Below are positions 1 to 5,308 of a stretch of 5,308 bases of DNA, piece after piece. Position numbers and translations under genes: made by a program. Under the pieces are notes generated by a model. That model was not told the DNA's origin. It did not search any database and saw only the letters and a program-made list of their open reading frames with translations. Origin of the DNA: an uncultured Eubacteriales bacterium. Its GTDB lineage: Bacteria > Bacillota > Clostridia > Oscillospirales > Acutalibacteraceae. The DNA is taken from NCBI GenBank assembly GCA_900319615.1, contig ONPE01000109.1, positions 1 to 5,308 of the forward strand, given 5' to 3'. How positions within the stretch are numbered: position 1 is the stretch's first letter; each line of letters opens with the position of its first letter.

Positions 1-1
1 G

Positions 2-70
2 GCTAAACGCGCCAACATGAAGGACGTCAACTTCAAGGCGATAGAAATGGGCACAAACTTCGAAGAGTAA
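2..70 (+). CDS. C-terminal end of an upstream gene, function uncertain
   Basis: Only the last 22 codons and the TAA stop (68-70) are inside the window. The tail reads AKRANMKDVNFKAIEMGTNF followed by EE. The start and all domains lie upstream, so no function can be demonstrated. A tail of the form N-x-K-A-x-x-x-G is often seen at the end of the gamma (catalytic-type) subunit of 2-oxoacid:ferredoxin oxidoreductases. That would fit next to a branched-chain aminotransferase, but this is a resemblance from memory over a very short stretch. It is supported as coding by the open frame up to a clean stop and by codon use like that of the downstream genes. No terminator is seen between it and the next gene, so read-through into ilvE is possible. 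Confidence 0.5.
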   Translation, partial: AKRANMKDVNFKAIEMGTNFEE

Positions 71-76
71 TATTTC

Positions 77-215
77 ATGCGTCATTGCGAGGGCTTTAGC
101 CCGTGGCAATCCCACAATGAGGAGCAGTTCTTTTCTGCTTTTCAAAACGGTATTAACGACAGGGGGATTCCCACGGTCGCTCAACACGCGTGTTGGCGCT
201 CCCTCGGAATGACAT
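77..215. repeat. MITE-like inverted repeat (GTCATTGCGAGG family)
   Basis: The outer arms GTCATTGCGAGGG (81-93) and CCCTCGGAATGAC (201-213) are inverted repeats matching at 12 of 13 positions. A second nested pair, CCGTGGCAATCCC (101-113) and GGGATTCCCACGG (164-176), also matches at 12 of 13. Between the inner and outer right arms lies a perfect 14-bp palindrome CAACACGCGTGTTG (182-195). The element is non-coding, about 139 bp, and could fold into a long hairpin as RNA or single-stranded DNA. Dispersed repeats with this kind of GTCATTGCGAGG end are known from many bacterial genomes and are generally regarded as non-autonomous mobile or palindromic elements. No clear target-site duplication is seen. 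The right end lies 22 bp before the ilvE start codon, so the element occupies almost the whole upstream gap. Confidence 0.75.
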
Positions 216-226
216 AAAAAAACCAT

Positions 227-231
227 GGAGG
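227..231 (+). promoter_or_regulatory. Ribosome binding site deciding the ilvE start
   Basis: GGAGG lies 6 nt before the ATG at 238. The frame is also open upstream to a GTG at 190, but those 16 extra codons lie in or just after the inverted repeat (77-215) and have no ribosome binding site. The ATG at 238 is therefore the start. Confidence 0.9.
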
Positions 232-237
232 TATATT

Positions 238-1302
238 ATGGATATCAAAGTAACACTCAATCCGAATCCGAAGGCAAAGCCCACGGATACTTCCACACTC
301 GGATTCGGCAAGATCTTCACAGATCATATGTTCCGCTGGACATGGAGCAAGGAGCAGGGCTGGCATGACGCACGCATCGAGCCGTTCGAGCGCCTCTCCA
401 TCCATCCGGCTTCCACAGTTCTGCACTACGGTTCCGAGATCTTCGAGGGTCTCAAGGCTTACCGCCGCGCAGACGGCAAGGTGCAGCTGTTCCGCCCGAT
501 CGAGAACATCCGCCGTATGAACAACTCCGCAGAGCGCCTCTGCCTGCCGCAGATGCCCGAGGATGACTTCATGCAGGCTTTGGTCGAGTTTGTACGCCTT
601 GAGCAGGATTGGACTCCGTCCGATAAGGGCACCTCTCTCTATCTGCGTCCGTTCCTGTTCGGCAACGACGAGAGCCTCGGCGTTCACGCTGTTCACAACG
701 CAGAGATGATCATCATCGCTTCTCCCGTCGGCTCTTACTATAAAGAGGGTCTGAACCCCGTCAAGATCATGATCGAGGATCAGGACGTCCGTGCAGTACG
801 CGGCGGCACAGGCTACGCTAAGTGCGGCGGTAACTACGCTGCCTCCAACCGTGCAGGCGAGCGCGCAGAGCAGCAGGGCTACTCTCAGGTTCTGTGGCTC
901 GACGGCGTAGAGCGCAAGTACATCGAAGAGGTCGGCGCCATGAACGTCATGTTCAAGATCAACGGCGAGATCGTCACCCCCAAGCTGACCGGCTCCATCC
1001 TGCCCGGCATCACCAGAAAGTCTTGCATCGAGCTCCTCAAGAGCGAGGGCATCGAGGTCTCCGAGAGACTCCTCTCCGTAGACGAGCTGGCTCAGGCTAT
1101 GACCGACGGCACCCTTGAAGAGGCATGGGGCTGCGGCACCGCTGCCGTTATCTCTCCGATCGGCGAGCTGTGCTACAAGGAGCACAAGTATATCGTCAAC
1201 AACAACGAGATCGGCGAGCTTTCTCAGCACCTCTACGATACCGTCACCGGTATCCAGTGGGGCGAGATCGAGGATAAGTTCGGCTGGACTGTTGAGATCT
1301 GA
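238..1302 (+). CDS. ilvE: Branched-chain amino acid aminotransferase
   Basis: Complete protein of 354 residues. It is a cytosolic PLP enzyme that transfers the amino group between leucine, isoleucine or valine and 2-oxoglutarate, which is the last step of their synthesis and the first of their breakdown. The fold-type IV PLP aminotransferase domain covers nearly the whole chain. Visible landmarks are LHYGSEIFEGLKAYR (62-76), RPIENIRRMN (86-95), SLYLRPFLFGND (133-144), GGTGYAKCGGNY (189-200) with the predicted PLP lysine K195, YIEEVGAMN (228-236), SILPGITR (253-260) and the phosphate-binding GCGTAAV (298-304). These match the longer BCAT type that includes mammalian BCAT rather than the roughly 310-residue E. 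coli type. The mammalian redox CXXC after this glycine loop is absent (AAVISPIG here). The start at 238 is set by GGAGG 6 nt upstream. No dedicated promoter is obvious, the upstream gap is filled by a repeat, and the gene ends at a strong terminator. It may therefore be the last gene of an upstream transcription unit. Confidence 0.95.
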   Translation: MDIKVTLNPNPKAKPTDTSTLGFGKIFTDHMFRWTWSKEQGWHDARIEPFERLSIHPASTVLHYGSEIFEGLKAYRRADGKVQLFRPIENIRRMNNSAERLCLPQMPEDDFMQALVEFVRLEQDWTPSDKGTSLYLRPFLFGNDESLGVHAVHNAEMIIIASPVGSYYKEGLNPVKIMIEDQDVRAVRGGTGYAKCGGNYAASNRAGERAEQQGYSQVLWLDGVERKYIEEVGAMNVMFKINGEIVTPKLTGSILPGITRKSCIELLKSEGIEVSERLLSVDELAQAMTDGTLEEAWGCGTAAVISPIGELCYKEHKYIVNNNEIGELSQHLYDTVTGIQWGEIEDKFGWTVEI

Positions 1303-1316
1303 TAATAATGCATCTT

Positions 1317-1356
1317 TGATCACCTTGGCTGCTTTGCAGTCAGGGTGATTATTTTT
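1317..1356 (+). terminator. Rho-independent terminator after ilvE
   Basis: The arm at 1319-1332 (ATCACCTTGGCTGC) pairs with 1336-1349 (GCAGTCAGGGTGAT) over 14 bp, two of them G-U, around a TTT loop. TATTTTT follows. It starts 15 nt after the stop codon and should end the ilvE transcript. Confidence 0.92.
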
Positions 1357-1602
1357 GGGGCTGCGATCTATCAACTGCCGTGATCCTTACCGTAAACATA
1401 ATGTAGAGGGCTGTAGGGTACGGCGCTTGCCGACGTACCGGTACATACGGCTTTGATATACTGCCACGAAGTAAATGCAGTTTTATCACTCATCATTCTG
1501 AGGTGCGTCATAAATGGCGTACCCTGCCACGATCTGTTTTTGGGATTCATAGGGCGAAATGCTTTAATTAAATCAAATACAACAAAATTATTTCTGTCCT
1601 AT
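1357..1602. other. Gene-free spacer with small hairpins and imperfect repeats
   Basis: I find no convincing coding frame on either strand. A compact hairpin lies at 1417-1439, where GGTAC pairs with GTACC and an inner GGC pairs with GCC. GTAGGGTACG (1413-1422) is matched by an inverted near-copy CGTACCCTGC (1518-1527, 9 of 10 bases), which could mark the arms of a small decayed palindromic element about 115 bp long. CTGCCACGA occurs twice (1461-1469 and 1525-1533). From about 1560 the DNA becomes strongly AT-rich, as expected just upstream of a promoter. A TATAAT at 1600-1605 has no acceptable -35 box. Confidence 0.5.
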
Positions 1603-1636
1603 AATTCTCTGTTGTAATAAAAAACAAAAGAGAATT
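1603..1636. promoter_or_regulatory. AT-rich dyad upstream of the T-box promoter
   Basis: AATTCTCT (1603-1610) and AGAGAATT (1629-1636) are a perfect 8-bp inverted repeat. After one mismatch the pairing continues with TTGT (1612-1615) and ACAA (1624-1627), so 12 of 13 positions per arm are symmetric around an A-rich centre. It ends 17 bp before the -35 box at 1654. The position would suit an activator or repressor site. It is not followed by a T-run, so it does not look like a terminator on the + strand. The role is inferred from symmetry and location only. Confidence 0.4.
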
Positions 1637-1653
1637 TCAGCTTGCTAAAGCGC

Positions 1654-1682
1654 TTGACAAATAAATATCATTGTGATATATT
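1654..1682 (+). promoter_or_regulatory. Sigma-A type promoter of the T-box/leuA-like unit
   Basis: TTGACA (1654-1659) is a perfect -35 box. With a 17-bp spacer it is followed by TATATT (1677-1682), a 5 of 6 match to the -10 box. Transcription would begin near 1688-1690, shortly before the T-box stem I. The control is therefore likely to lie mainly in the leader rather than in promoter strength. Confidence 0.88.
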
Positions 1683-1689
1683 ACTAAAC

Positions 1690-2020
1690 AGCAAATTATC
1701 CACTGAGATATTTTAAATGCGTTGAAGAAATTATCTTCTGTATGCAGCCTTTCAGAGAGTCGCCGGTCGGTGCGAGGCGACAGGGGAGTACAGACAGAGT
1801 CTCATTTCGGAGCAGAAATGCCTAAAATTTCAATTGACTTTGCGAGGCATGATTATTTGTCAGTCGATGCAATCTCAACCGATTAATTAAGCGTTTCCGG
1901 ATCGTCCCGTTACCATGGCGGAGGACTTGTCAGAGTCCGGCGAGCGGCCGTATTATACGGCAAGCAGGGTGGTACCGCGAAGTATATTCGTCCCTGAGGT
2001 CATCGACCTCGGGGGCTTTT
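1690..2020 (+). promoter_or_regulatory. Leucine-specific T-box riboswitch leader
   Basis: This leader RNA senses uncharged tRNA and allows transcription into the downstream gene only when charging is low. Stem I has the AGAGAG motif (1754-1759) and an apical hairpin GTCGCC/GGCGAC (1759-1764 with 1776-1781) with a GGTCGGTGCGA loop. The specifier loop lies between the helices TCTGTA/TACAGA (1737-1742 with 1789-1794) and GAAA/TTTC (1727-1730 with 1805-1808). The last triplet of its 3' side before the conserved purine is CTC (1801-1803) followed by A1804, which reads as a leucine codon. Stem II is ATGCCT/AGGCAT (1818-1823 with 1845-1850). Further hairpins are GGACT/AGTCC (1923-1938) and GCCGTA/TACGGC (1947-1961). 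The T-box core AGGGTGGTACCGCG is at 1966-1979, and its TGGT (1970-1973) would pair with an ACCA tRNA end, as expected for the A73 of bacterial tRNA-Leu. The antiterminator can form from AGGG/CCCT (1966-1969 with 1992-1995) and CGAA/TTCG (1978-1981 with 1987-1990), competing with the terminator. The transcription start is approximate. Confidence 0.95.
1990..2020 (+). terminator. T-box regulatory terminator
   Basis: The arm 1990-2001 pairs with 2005-2016 over 12 bp, two of them G-U, around an ATC loop, and TTTT follows at 2017-2020. Its left arm contains the bases that otherwise complete the antiterminator (1990-1995), which is the classical switch arrangement. The T-run is short and continues as GATTTATT. 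Confidence 0.9.
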
Positions 2021-2088
2021 GATTTATTAGCCGTACCGCGAAGCCTCTGACACGCAATTAATCGTAATTTCAACGATCATCTATATTG

Positions 2089-2093
2089 AGGAG
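2089..2093 (+). promoter_or_regulatory. Ribosome binding site of the leuA-like gene
   Basis: AGGAG, within GAGGAGAG, lies 9 nt before the ATG at 2103. It sits about 70 nt past the T-box terminator, so translation signals are outside the switch and control should act on transcription. Confidence 0.85.
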
Positions 2094-2102
2094 AGAATTG
2101 TT

Positions 2103-3473
2103 ATGAACTATATCAAGATAGCCGACACGACATTATCGGATGCAAAATCTACCTTGACCTTCAAGCAGAAGTTAGAGATCGCCCGCAAGCTCGAGCGACT
2201 CGGCGTAGATACCGTTGAGCTGCCCGAGGTAGGTACAGCCAAGGCAGACAGCCTGCTTGTACGCACGGCGGCTTCGTTCGTCAAGAACAGCGTGCTTTCC
2301 GTAGCCGCGACCAGCTCCGTAGAAGCGATCAAGCACGCGGCTGAGGCTCTCGCTACCGCAGCGCATCCGCGTATCCGCGTCGAGCTGCCCATGACCTCTT
2401 CCATCATGGAGTACACTCTCCATAAAAAGCAGAATAAAATGTGCGAATACGTCCGCATGATGGTCGAGAAGGCTAAGGCTGTATGCTCCGATATCGAGTT
2501 CGTCGCCAAGGACGCCACCAGAGCCGAGGAGGACTTTTTGATTCAGGCTATCGCTACAGCCGTAGAAGCCGGCGCTTCGTCAGTCACCCTCTGCGACGAC
2601 GCAGCTATCCTTCTGCCCGATGATTTCGCAGCGTTCGTAAAGCGCGTGACCGAGGGTATCGGCGTACCTGTGGGCGTTCTGTGCAATGATAAAAACGGCG
2701 TCGCCACTGCCGCAGCTATTCTGGCTGTAAAGCACGGCGCGACCTGCGTCAAGACCTCCATCGGCGGCGAGGCTACTCCTCTGCGTGAGTTCGGCGCTCT
2801 TATCAAGGATATCCGCGAGAACTACGGGGTCAGCTCCGAGCTGCGCGTCACCGAGCTCAGCCGTACCATCGACCAGATAGAGTGGATCATCAGCGGCAAG
2901 GCGCAGAATGTGCTTTCCCGCGAGATCGTCGACGACGGCGTGAAGCTGAACATCAACGACACCGTCGATACCGTGCGCGAGAACGTCGAGAAGATCGGCT
3001 ACGACCTTTCCGACGAGGATATAAAGAGAGTGTATGAAGAGTTCCGCCGTCTCGCACGCAAGAAGGACGTCGGCGTAAAGGAGCTCGACGCGATAGTCGC
3101 CTCCGCAGCCTTACAGGTGCCGGCTACCTACACTATCGAGAGCTACGTCATCAACTGCGGCAACAAGCTCACAGCCTCCGCGCAGATCGCTCTCAACCGC
3201 GACGGCAGGACCCTGCAGGGCATATCCATAGGCGACGGCCCGATCGACGCCGCCTTCCACGCGATAGAGCAGATCACAGGACGTCACTTTGAGCTCGACG
3301 ACTTCTCCATCCGCACCGTCACTCAGGAGAAAGAGGCTATGGGCAGCGCGCTGGTTCGTCTGCGCGTAGGCGGACGTATCTACTCCGGCACAGGTCTCTC
3401 CACCGATATCATCGGCGCGTCCGTTCGTGCCTACATCAACGCCGTCAACAAGATTGTATACGAAGAGGCGTGA
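2103..3473 (+). CDS. LeuA-like protein with leucine regulatory domain and degenerate active site
   Basis: Complete protein of 456 residues, cytosolic. Residues 1 to about 245 resemble the DRE-TIM barrel of 2-isopropylmalate, citramalate and homocitrate synthases (DTTLSD at 8-13, GVDTVELPEVG at 34-44, EFVAKDATRAEEDFL at 132-146). A linker follows, with EEFRRLARKKDVGVKELDAIV at 312-332 reduced to its typical LeuA spacing. The LeuA allosteric domain spans about 338-455, with GDGPIDAAFHAIE (377-389) and STDIIGASVRAYINAVN (433-449). The key synthase motifs are changed. The usual T-L-R-D-G-x-Q reads TLSDAKS, losing the catalytic arginine (S12). The metal-binding HxH is L193-C-N195. The N-G-x-G-E-R-x-G-N metal loop is replaced by IGGEATP (220-226). 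The H-E-S-G-I-H segment is missing, which explains a length below the usual roughly 510. Of the four expected metal ligands only D13 remains. A normal isopropylmalate synthase activity is therefore doubtful. It could be a leucine-sensing partner of a true LeuA, or an enzyme with different chemistry. The leucine T-box upstream ties it to leucine supply. Confidence 0.88.
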   Translation: MNYIKIADTTLSDAKSTLTFKQKLEIARKLERLGVDTVELPEVGTAKADSLLVRTAASFVKNSVLSVAATSSVEAIKHAAEALATAAHPRIRVELPMTSSIMEYTLHKKQNKMCEYVRMMVEKAKAVCSDIEFVAKDATRAEEDFLIQAIATAVEAGASSVTLCDDAAILLPDDFAAFVKRVTEGIGVPVGVLCNDKNGVATAAAILAVKHGATCVKTSIGGEATPLREFGALIKDIRENYGVSSELRVTELSRTIDQIEWIISGKAQNVLSREIVDDGVKLNINDTVDTVRENVEKIGYDLSDEDIKRVYEEFRRLARKKDVGVKELDAIVASAALQVPATYTIESYVINCGNKLTASAQIALNRDGRTLQGISIGDGPIDAAFHAIEQITGRHFELDDFSIRTVTQEKEAMGSALVRLRVGGRIYSGTGLSTDIIGASVRAYINAVNKIVYEEA

Positions 3474-3483
3474 CGCTCGCGTG

Positions 3484-3505
3484 ACGCGATTGACGCGTGC
3501 GTCTT
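3484..3505 (+). terminator. Possible weak terminator after the leuA-like gene
   Basis: ACGCG (3484-3488) and CGCGT (3494-3498) form a short GC-rich hairpin with an ATTGA loop. An alternative pairing is GACGC (3483-3487) with GCGTC (3499-3503), followed by TTTG. TGACGC occurs three times here (3471, 3482, 3491). The stem is short and the T-run is only three bases, so termination is uncertain. Confidence 0.3.
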
Positions 3506-3548
3506 TGTACGCCATACTGTAACGTGTATCGTTTCTATAGATGTATAG

Positions 3549-3578
3549 ATCACAACATTATGATTTTGTAAATATAAT
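3549..3578 (+). promoter_or_regulatory. Candidate promoter of the fusion gene
   Basis: TATAAT (3573-3578) is a perfect -10 box. Eighteen bases upstream is ATCACA (3549-3554), a 4 of 6 match to the -35 box. A 6-bp dyad TCTATA-GATG-TATAGA (3534-3549) abuts the -35 box and could be an operator. This would give a leader of about 75 nt before the ATG at 3662. The -35 match is only moderate. Confidence 0.55.
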
Positions 3579-3661
3579 AGTAACTCAGAAAAGGGTTGCT
3601 TTTGACATCGCAGAAAATTGTTACGTCAGGTTTATCATATTTGAAAGGTATGTGATTACCA

Positions 3662-5308
3662 ATGAAATTCTCATTTTCCACCAAGGGCTGGCATGATATT
3701 TCTTTTGAAGAATTTTGTGAAGCCGCCGAATATTTCCATTTCGAGGGCATAGAGCCCCATAATATCAACAACGCCGCCTTCGCGGAGAAGAACGGCGTGT
3801 TCCATGAATTCTCCGCTGCGGCGACCCTGCGTATGCTCTACGACCGCGGTCTGAGCCTGCCGTGTATCGACGTCATCAACGATATCGCCGACGAGAATCA
3901 GTTCGATAACGCCATCCACGAGATCAGCAGATGCCTGCAGATAGCGTCCAATCTTCGTATCCCGAACATCCGTCTGCGCGCGGAGTATCACGAGGATGTG
4001 GATTCTGCCGTCGACAACGTCAAACGCCTGATAGCCACCGTGCTGCCTGCTGCCGAGAAAGAAAAGGTAAGCCTCCTGATCGAGACCAGAGGTATGTACG
4101 CGGATACGGCTCTTCTGCGCGATACTCTCGAGTACTTCGCATCCGACTATGTGGCGGCTCTGTGGAACATGAGCGCCGCCTACTTCACCGCCGGCGAATC
4201 TCCGGCAAAGATAATCTCCAACCTCGGAGCATACGTCCGTCACGTGCATCTCAACGACGCCGTCAAGACCGACGAAGGCATCGAATACCGCCTTGTCGGC
4301 GAGGGCGATCTGCCGATCACCGAGACCATGAAGGCGCTGCGCTCGGTCAACTACGACGGCTTTATCTCGCTCGTATGGGATCCGCGCTGGTGCCCGGAGC
4401 TCGACGACATGGACATCATCTTCGCCCAGTTCATCAGCTTCATGAAGCAGTTCTCTGATACCTCGAAAAACGAGAGCTCGCTTTACTGGAACAACCGCCG
4501 CACCGGTAAATTCGTCTGGAAGAAGGAAACCCTTATCGACGCCACCTTCTCCGACGTGCTCGACCGCATGGTAGAGGAGTTCCCCGATCAGCTCGCTTTC
4601 AAATATACCTCGCTCGATTATACGCGAACCTACACCGAGTTCAGGGAGGATGTAGACGAGTTCGCCCGCGTCCTGATATCTTTAGGCGTAAAGGCAGGCT
4701 CGCACGTAGCTGTATGGGCTTCTAACGTCCCCCAGTGGTATATCTCCTTCTGGGCGACCGTCAAGCTCGGCGCTGTCCTCGTGACCGTTAACACCGCATA
4801 TAAGATTCACGAGGCTGAGTACCTCTTGAAGCAGAGCGACACCCATACCCTCATCATCACCGAGGGAGCCAAGGATACCAAATACGGCGATATCATCGCC
4901 CGTCTGTGTCCCGAGCTCGAGAATGTCAAGGAGGGCGAACAGCTCCACGCAAAGCGCCTGCCGTTCCTGCGCAACGTCATCACCGTCGGCTTTGAACAAA
5001 AGGGCTGCCTGACATGGGAGAAGGCTCTGGAATACGCCACAAAGACCCCTAAGAGCGAGGTCTACCGCATGGCTGCCGCCGTCGACAAGGACGACGTATG
5101 CAATATGCAGTATACGTCGGGTACGACGGGCTTCCCCAAGGGTGTTATGCTCACCCATTATAATATCGTCAACAACGGCAAGAATATCGGCGACCGCATG
5201 GATCTCTCCACAGCCGACCGCATGATGATACAGGTGCCGATGTTCCACTGCTTCGGCATGGTGCTCGCCATGACCGCCTCGATGACCCACGGCGCTACCG
5301 TACTCCCG
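3662..5308 (+). CDS. TIM-barrel (sugar isomerase-like) domain fused to acyl-CoA synthetase, 3' end cut by window
   Basis: The frame is open for 549 codons to the window end, with no stop. ATG 3662 is the first start after an in-frame TGA (3653). A modest ribosome binding site GAAAGG (3643-3648) lies 13 nt upstream. Residues 1 to about 265 resemble the xylose-isomerase-like / AP-endonuclease-2 TIM barrel, with LLIETRG (138-144), VRHVHLND (192-199), RLVGEGDLPI (210-219) and YDGFISLVWDP (231-241). Of the usual metal ligands, E141 and H196 are kept, but the D-x-x-H site reads N169-M-S-A172 and the final strand glutamate is V238. After a linker (about 266-290), residues about 291-549 are an AMP-forming acyl-CoA synthetase. 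The ATP-binding loop YTSGTTGFPKGVMLTH is at 484-499 and QVPMFHCFG at 524-532. This part should activate a carboxylic acid through an acyl-adenylate to its CoA ester. It most resembles medium/long-chain FadD/ACSF2-type ligases. The acid specificity is not visible, because the rest of the ligase lies beyond the window. Both halves share one uninterrupted frame with uniform codon use. No signal peptide or membrane segment is seen. Confidence 0.88.
   Translation, partial: MKFSFSTKGWHDISFEEFCEAAEYFHFEGIEPHNINNAAFAEKNGVFHEFSAAATLRMLYDRGLSLPCIDVINDIADENQFDNAIHEISRCLQIASNLRIPNIRLRAEYHEDVDSAVDNVKRLIATVLPAAEKEKVSLLIETRGMYADTALLRDTLEYFASDYVAALWNMSAAYFTAGESPAKIISNLGAYVRHVHLNDAVKTDEGIEYRLVGEGDLPITETMKALRSVNYDGFISLVWDPRWCPELDDMDIIFAQFISFMKQFSDTSKNESSLYWNNRRTGKFVWKKETLIDATFSDVLDRMVEEFPDQLAFKYTSLDYTRTYTEFREDVDEFARVLISLGVKAGSHVAVWASNVPQWYISFWATVKLGAVLVTVNTAYKIHEAEYLLKQSDTHTLIITEGAKDTKYGDIIARLCPELENVKEGEQLHAKRLPFLRNVITVGFEQKGCLTWEKALEYATKTPKSEVYRMAAAVDKDDVCNMQYTSGTTGFPKGVMLTHYNIVNNGKNIGDRMDLSTADRMMIQVPMFHCFGMVLAMTASMTHGATVLP

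Noticed and set aside
77..215. CRISPR or direct-repeat array in the upstream repeat
   Set aside because: The repeats are inverted and nested, with no regular direct repeat and spacer pattern.
190..237. N-terminal extension of ilvE from GTG 190
   Set aside because: These codons lie in or just after the inverted repeat and lack a ribosome binding site, whereas ATG 238 has GGAGG at the right distance and starts the family-like sequence.
181..1374. Long 397-codon open frame on the - strand covering ilvE
   Set aside because: It is an antisense shadow of ilvE. Its product has no recognisable domain, it overlaps the repeat and the terminator, and ilvE on the + strand has clear family motifs.
1600..1605. 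TATAAT as a -10 box upstream of the T-box
   Set aside because: No acceptable -35 box lies 16-18 bp upstream, while TTGACA-17-TATATT at 1654-1682 is much better and ends just before stem I.
3602..3638. TTGACA (3602-3607) with TATCAT (3633-3638) as a promoter for the fusion gene
   Set aside because: The spacer would be 25 bp, far outside the usual 16-18, and nothing like a -10 box lies at the normal distance.
3931..4458. 175-codon + strand frame inside the fusion gene
   Set aside because: It is an arginine- and serine-rich shadow frame out of phase with the TIM-barrel reading frame, which is continuous here.
4682..5290. 202-codon - strand frame opposite the acyl-CoA synthetase
   Set aside because: It is antisense to clear AMP-binding motifs and shows no domain of its own.

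Overview
The window looks like a chromosomal segment of an anaerobic gut Firmicute, most likely a Ruminococcus or Oscillospiraceae relative. This is inferred from the T-box riboswitch, the strong sigma-A promoter, AGGAGG-type ribosome binding sites, fairly GC-rich codon use with AT-rich intergenic DNA, and a small inverted repeat of the GTCATTGCGAGG type. The species cannot be named from the sequence alone. All genes read on the + strand.

Layout. Bases 2-70 are the last 22 codons of an upstream gene. Bases 77-215 are a MITE-like inverted repeat. Bases 238-1302 encode a complete branched-chain amino acid aminotransferase (ilvE), closed by a strong terminator at 1317-1356. Then follow 800 bases without a protein gene. 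The first part (1357-1602) holds only small hairpins and imperfect repeats. The second part holds a 34-nt dyad, a near-consensus promoter (1654-1682) and a full T-box leader (about 1690-2020). The T-box specifier reads as CUC (Leu). It controls the gene at 2103-3473, which encodes a 456-residue relative of 2-isopropylmalate synthase. That protein keeps the C-terminal leucine-binding regulatory domain but has lost most of the metal and catalytic residues of the synthase barrel. After a 188-base gap with its own candidate promoter, an unfinished gene (3662 to the window end) encodes a xylose-isomerase-like TIM barrel fused to an AMP-forming acyl-CoA synthetase.

How the genes may work together. 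ilvE makes or degrades leucine, isoleucine and valine. The LeuA-like protein is made when charged tRNA-Leu is scarce and probably binds leucine or a related effector. The third protein should activate a carboxylic acid to its CoA thioester. The common theme is branched-chain amino acid or branched-chain acyl metabolism, but each gene appears to have its own transcription signals, so a shared pathway is an inference. The two most unusual items are the catalytically degenerate LeuA homologue under a leucine T-box and the TIM-barrel/acyl-CoA-synthetase fusion, whose barrel also lacks part of its usual metal site.
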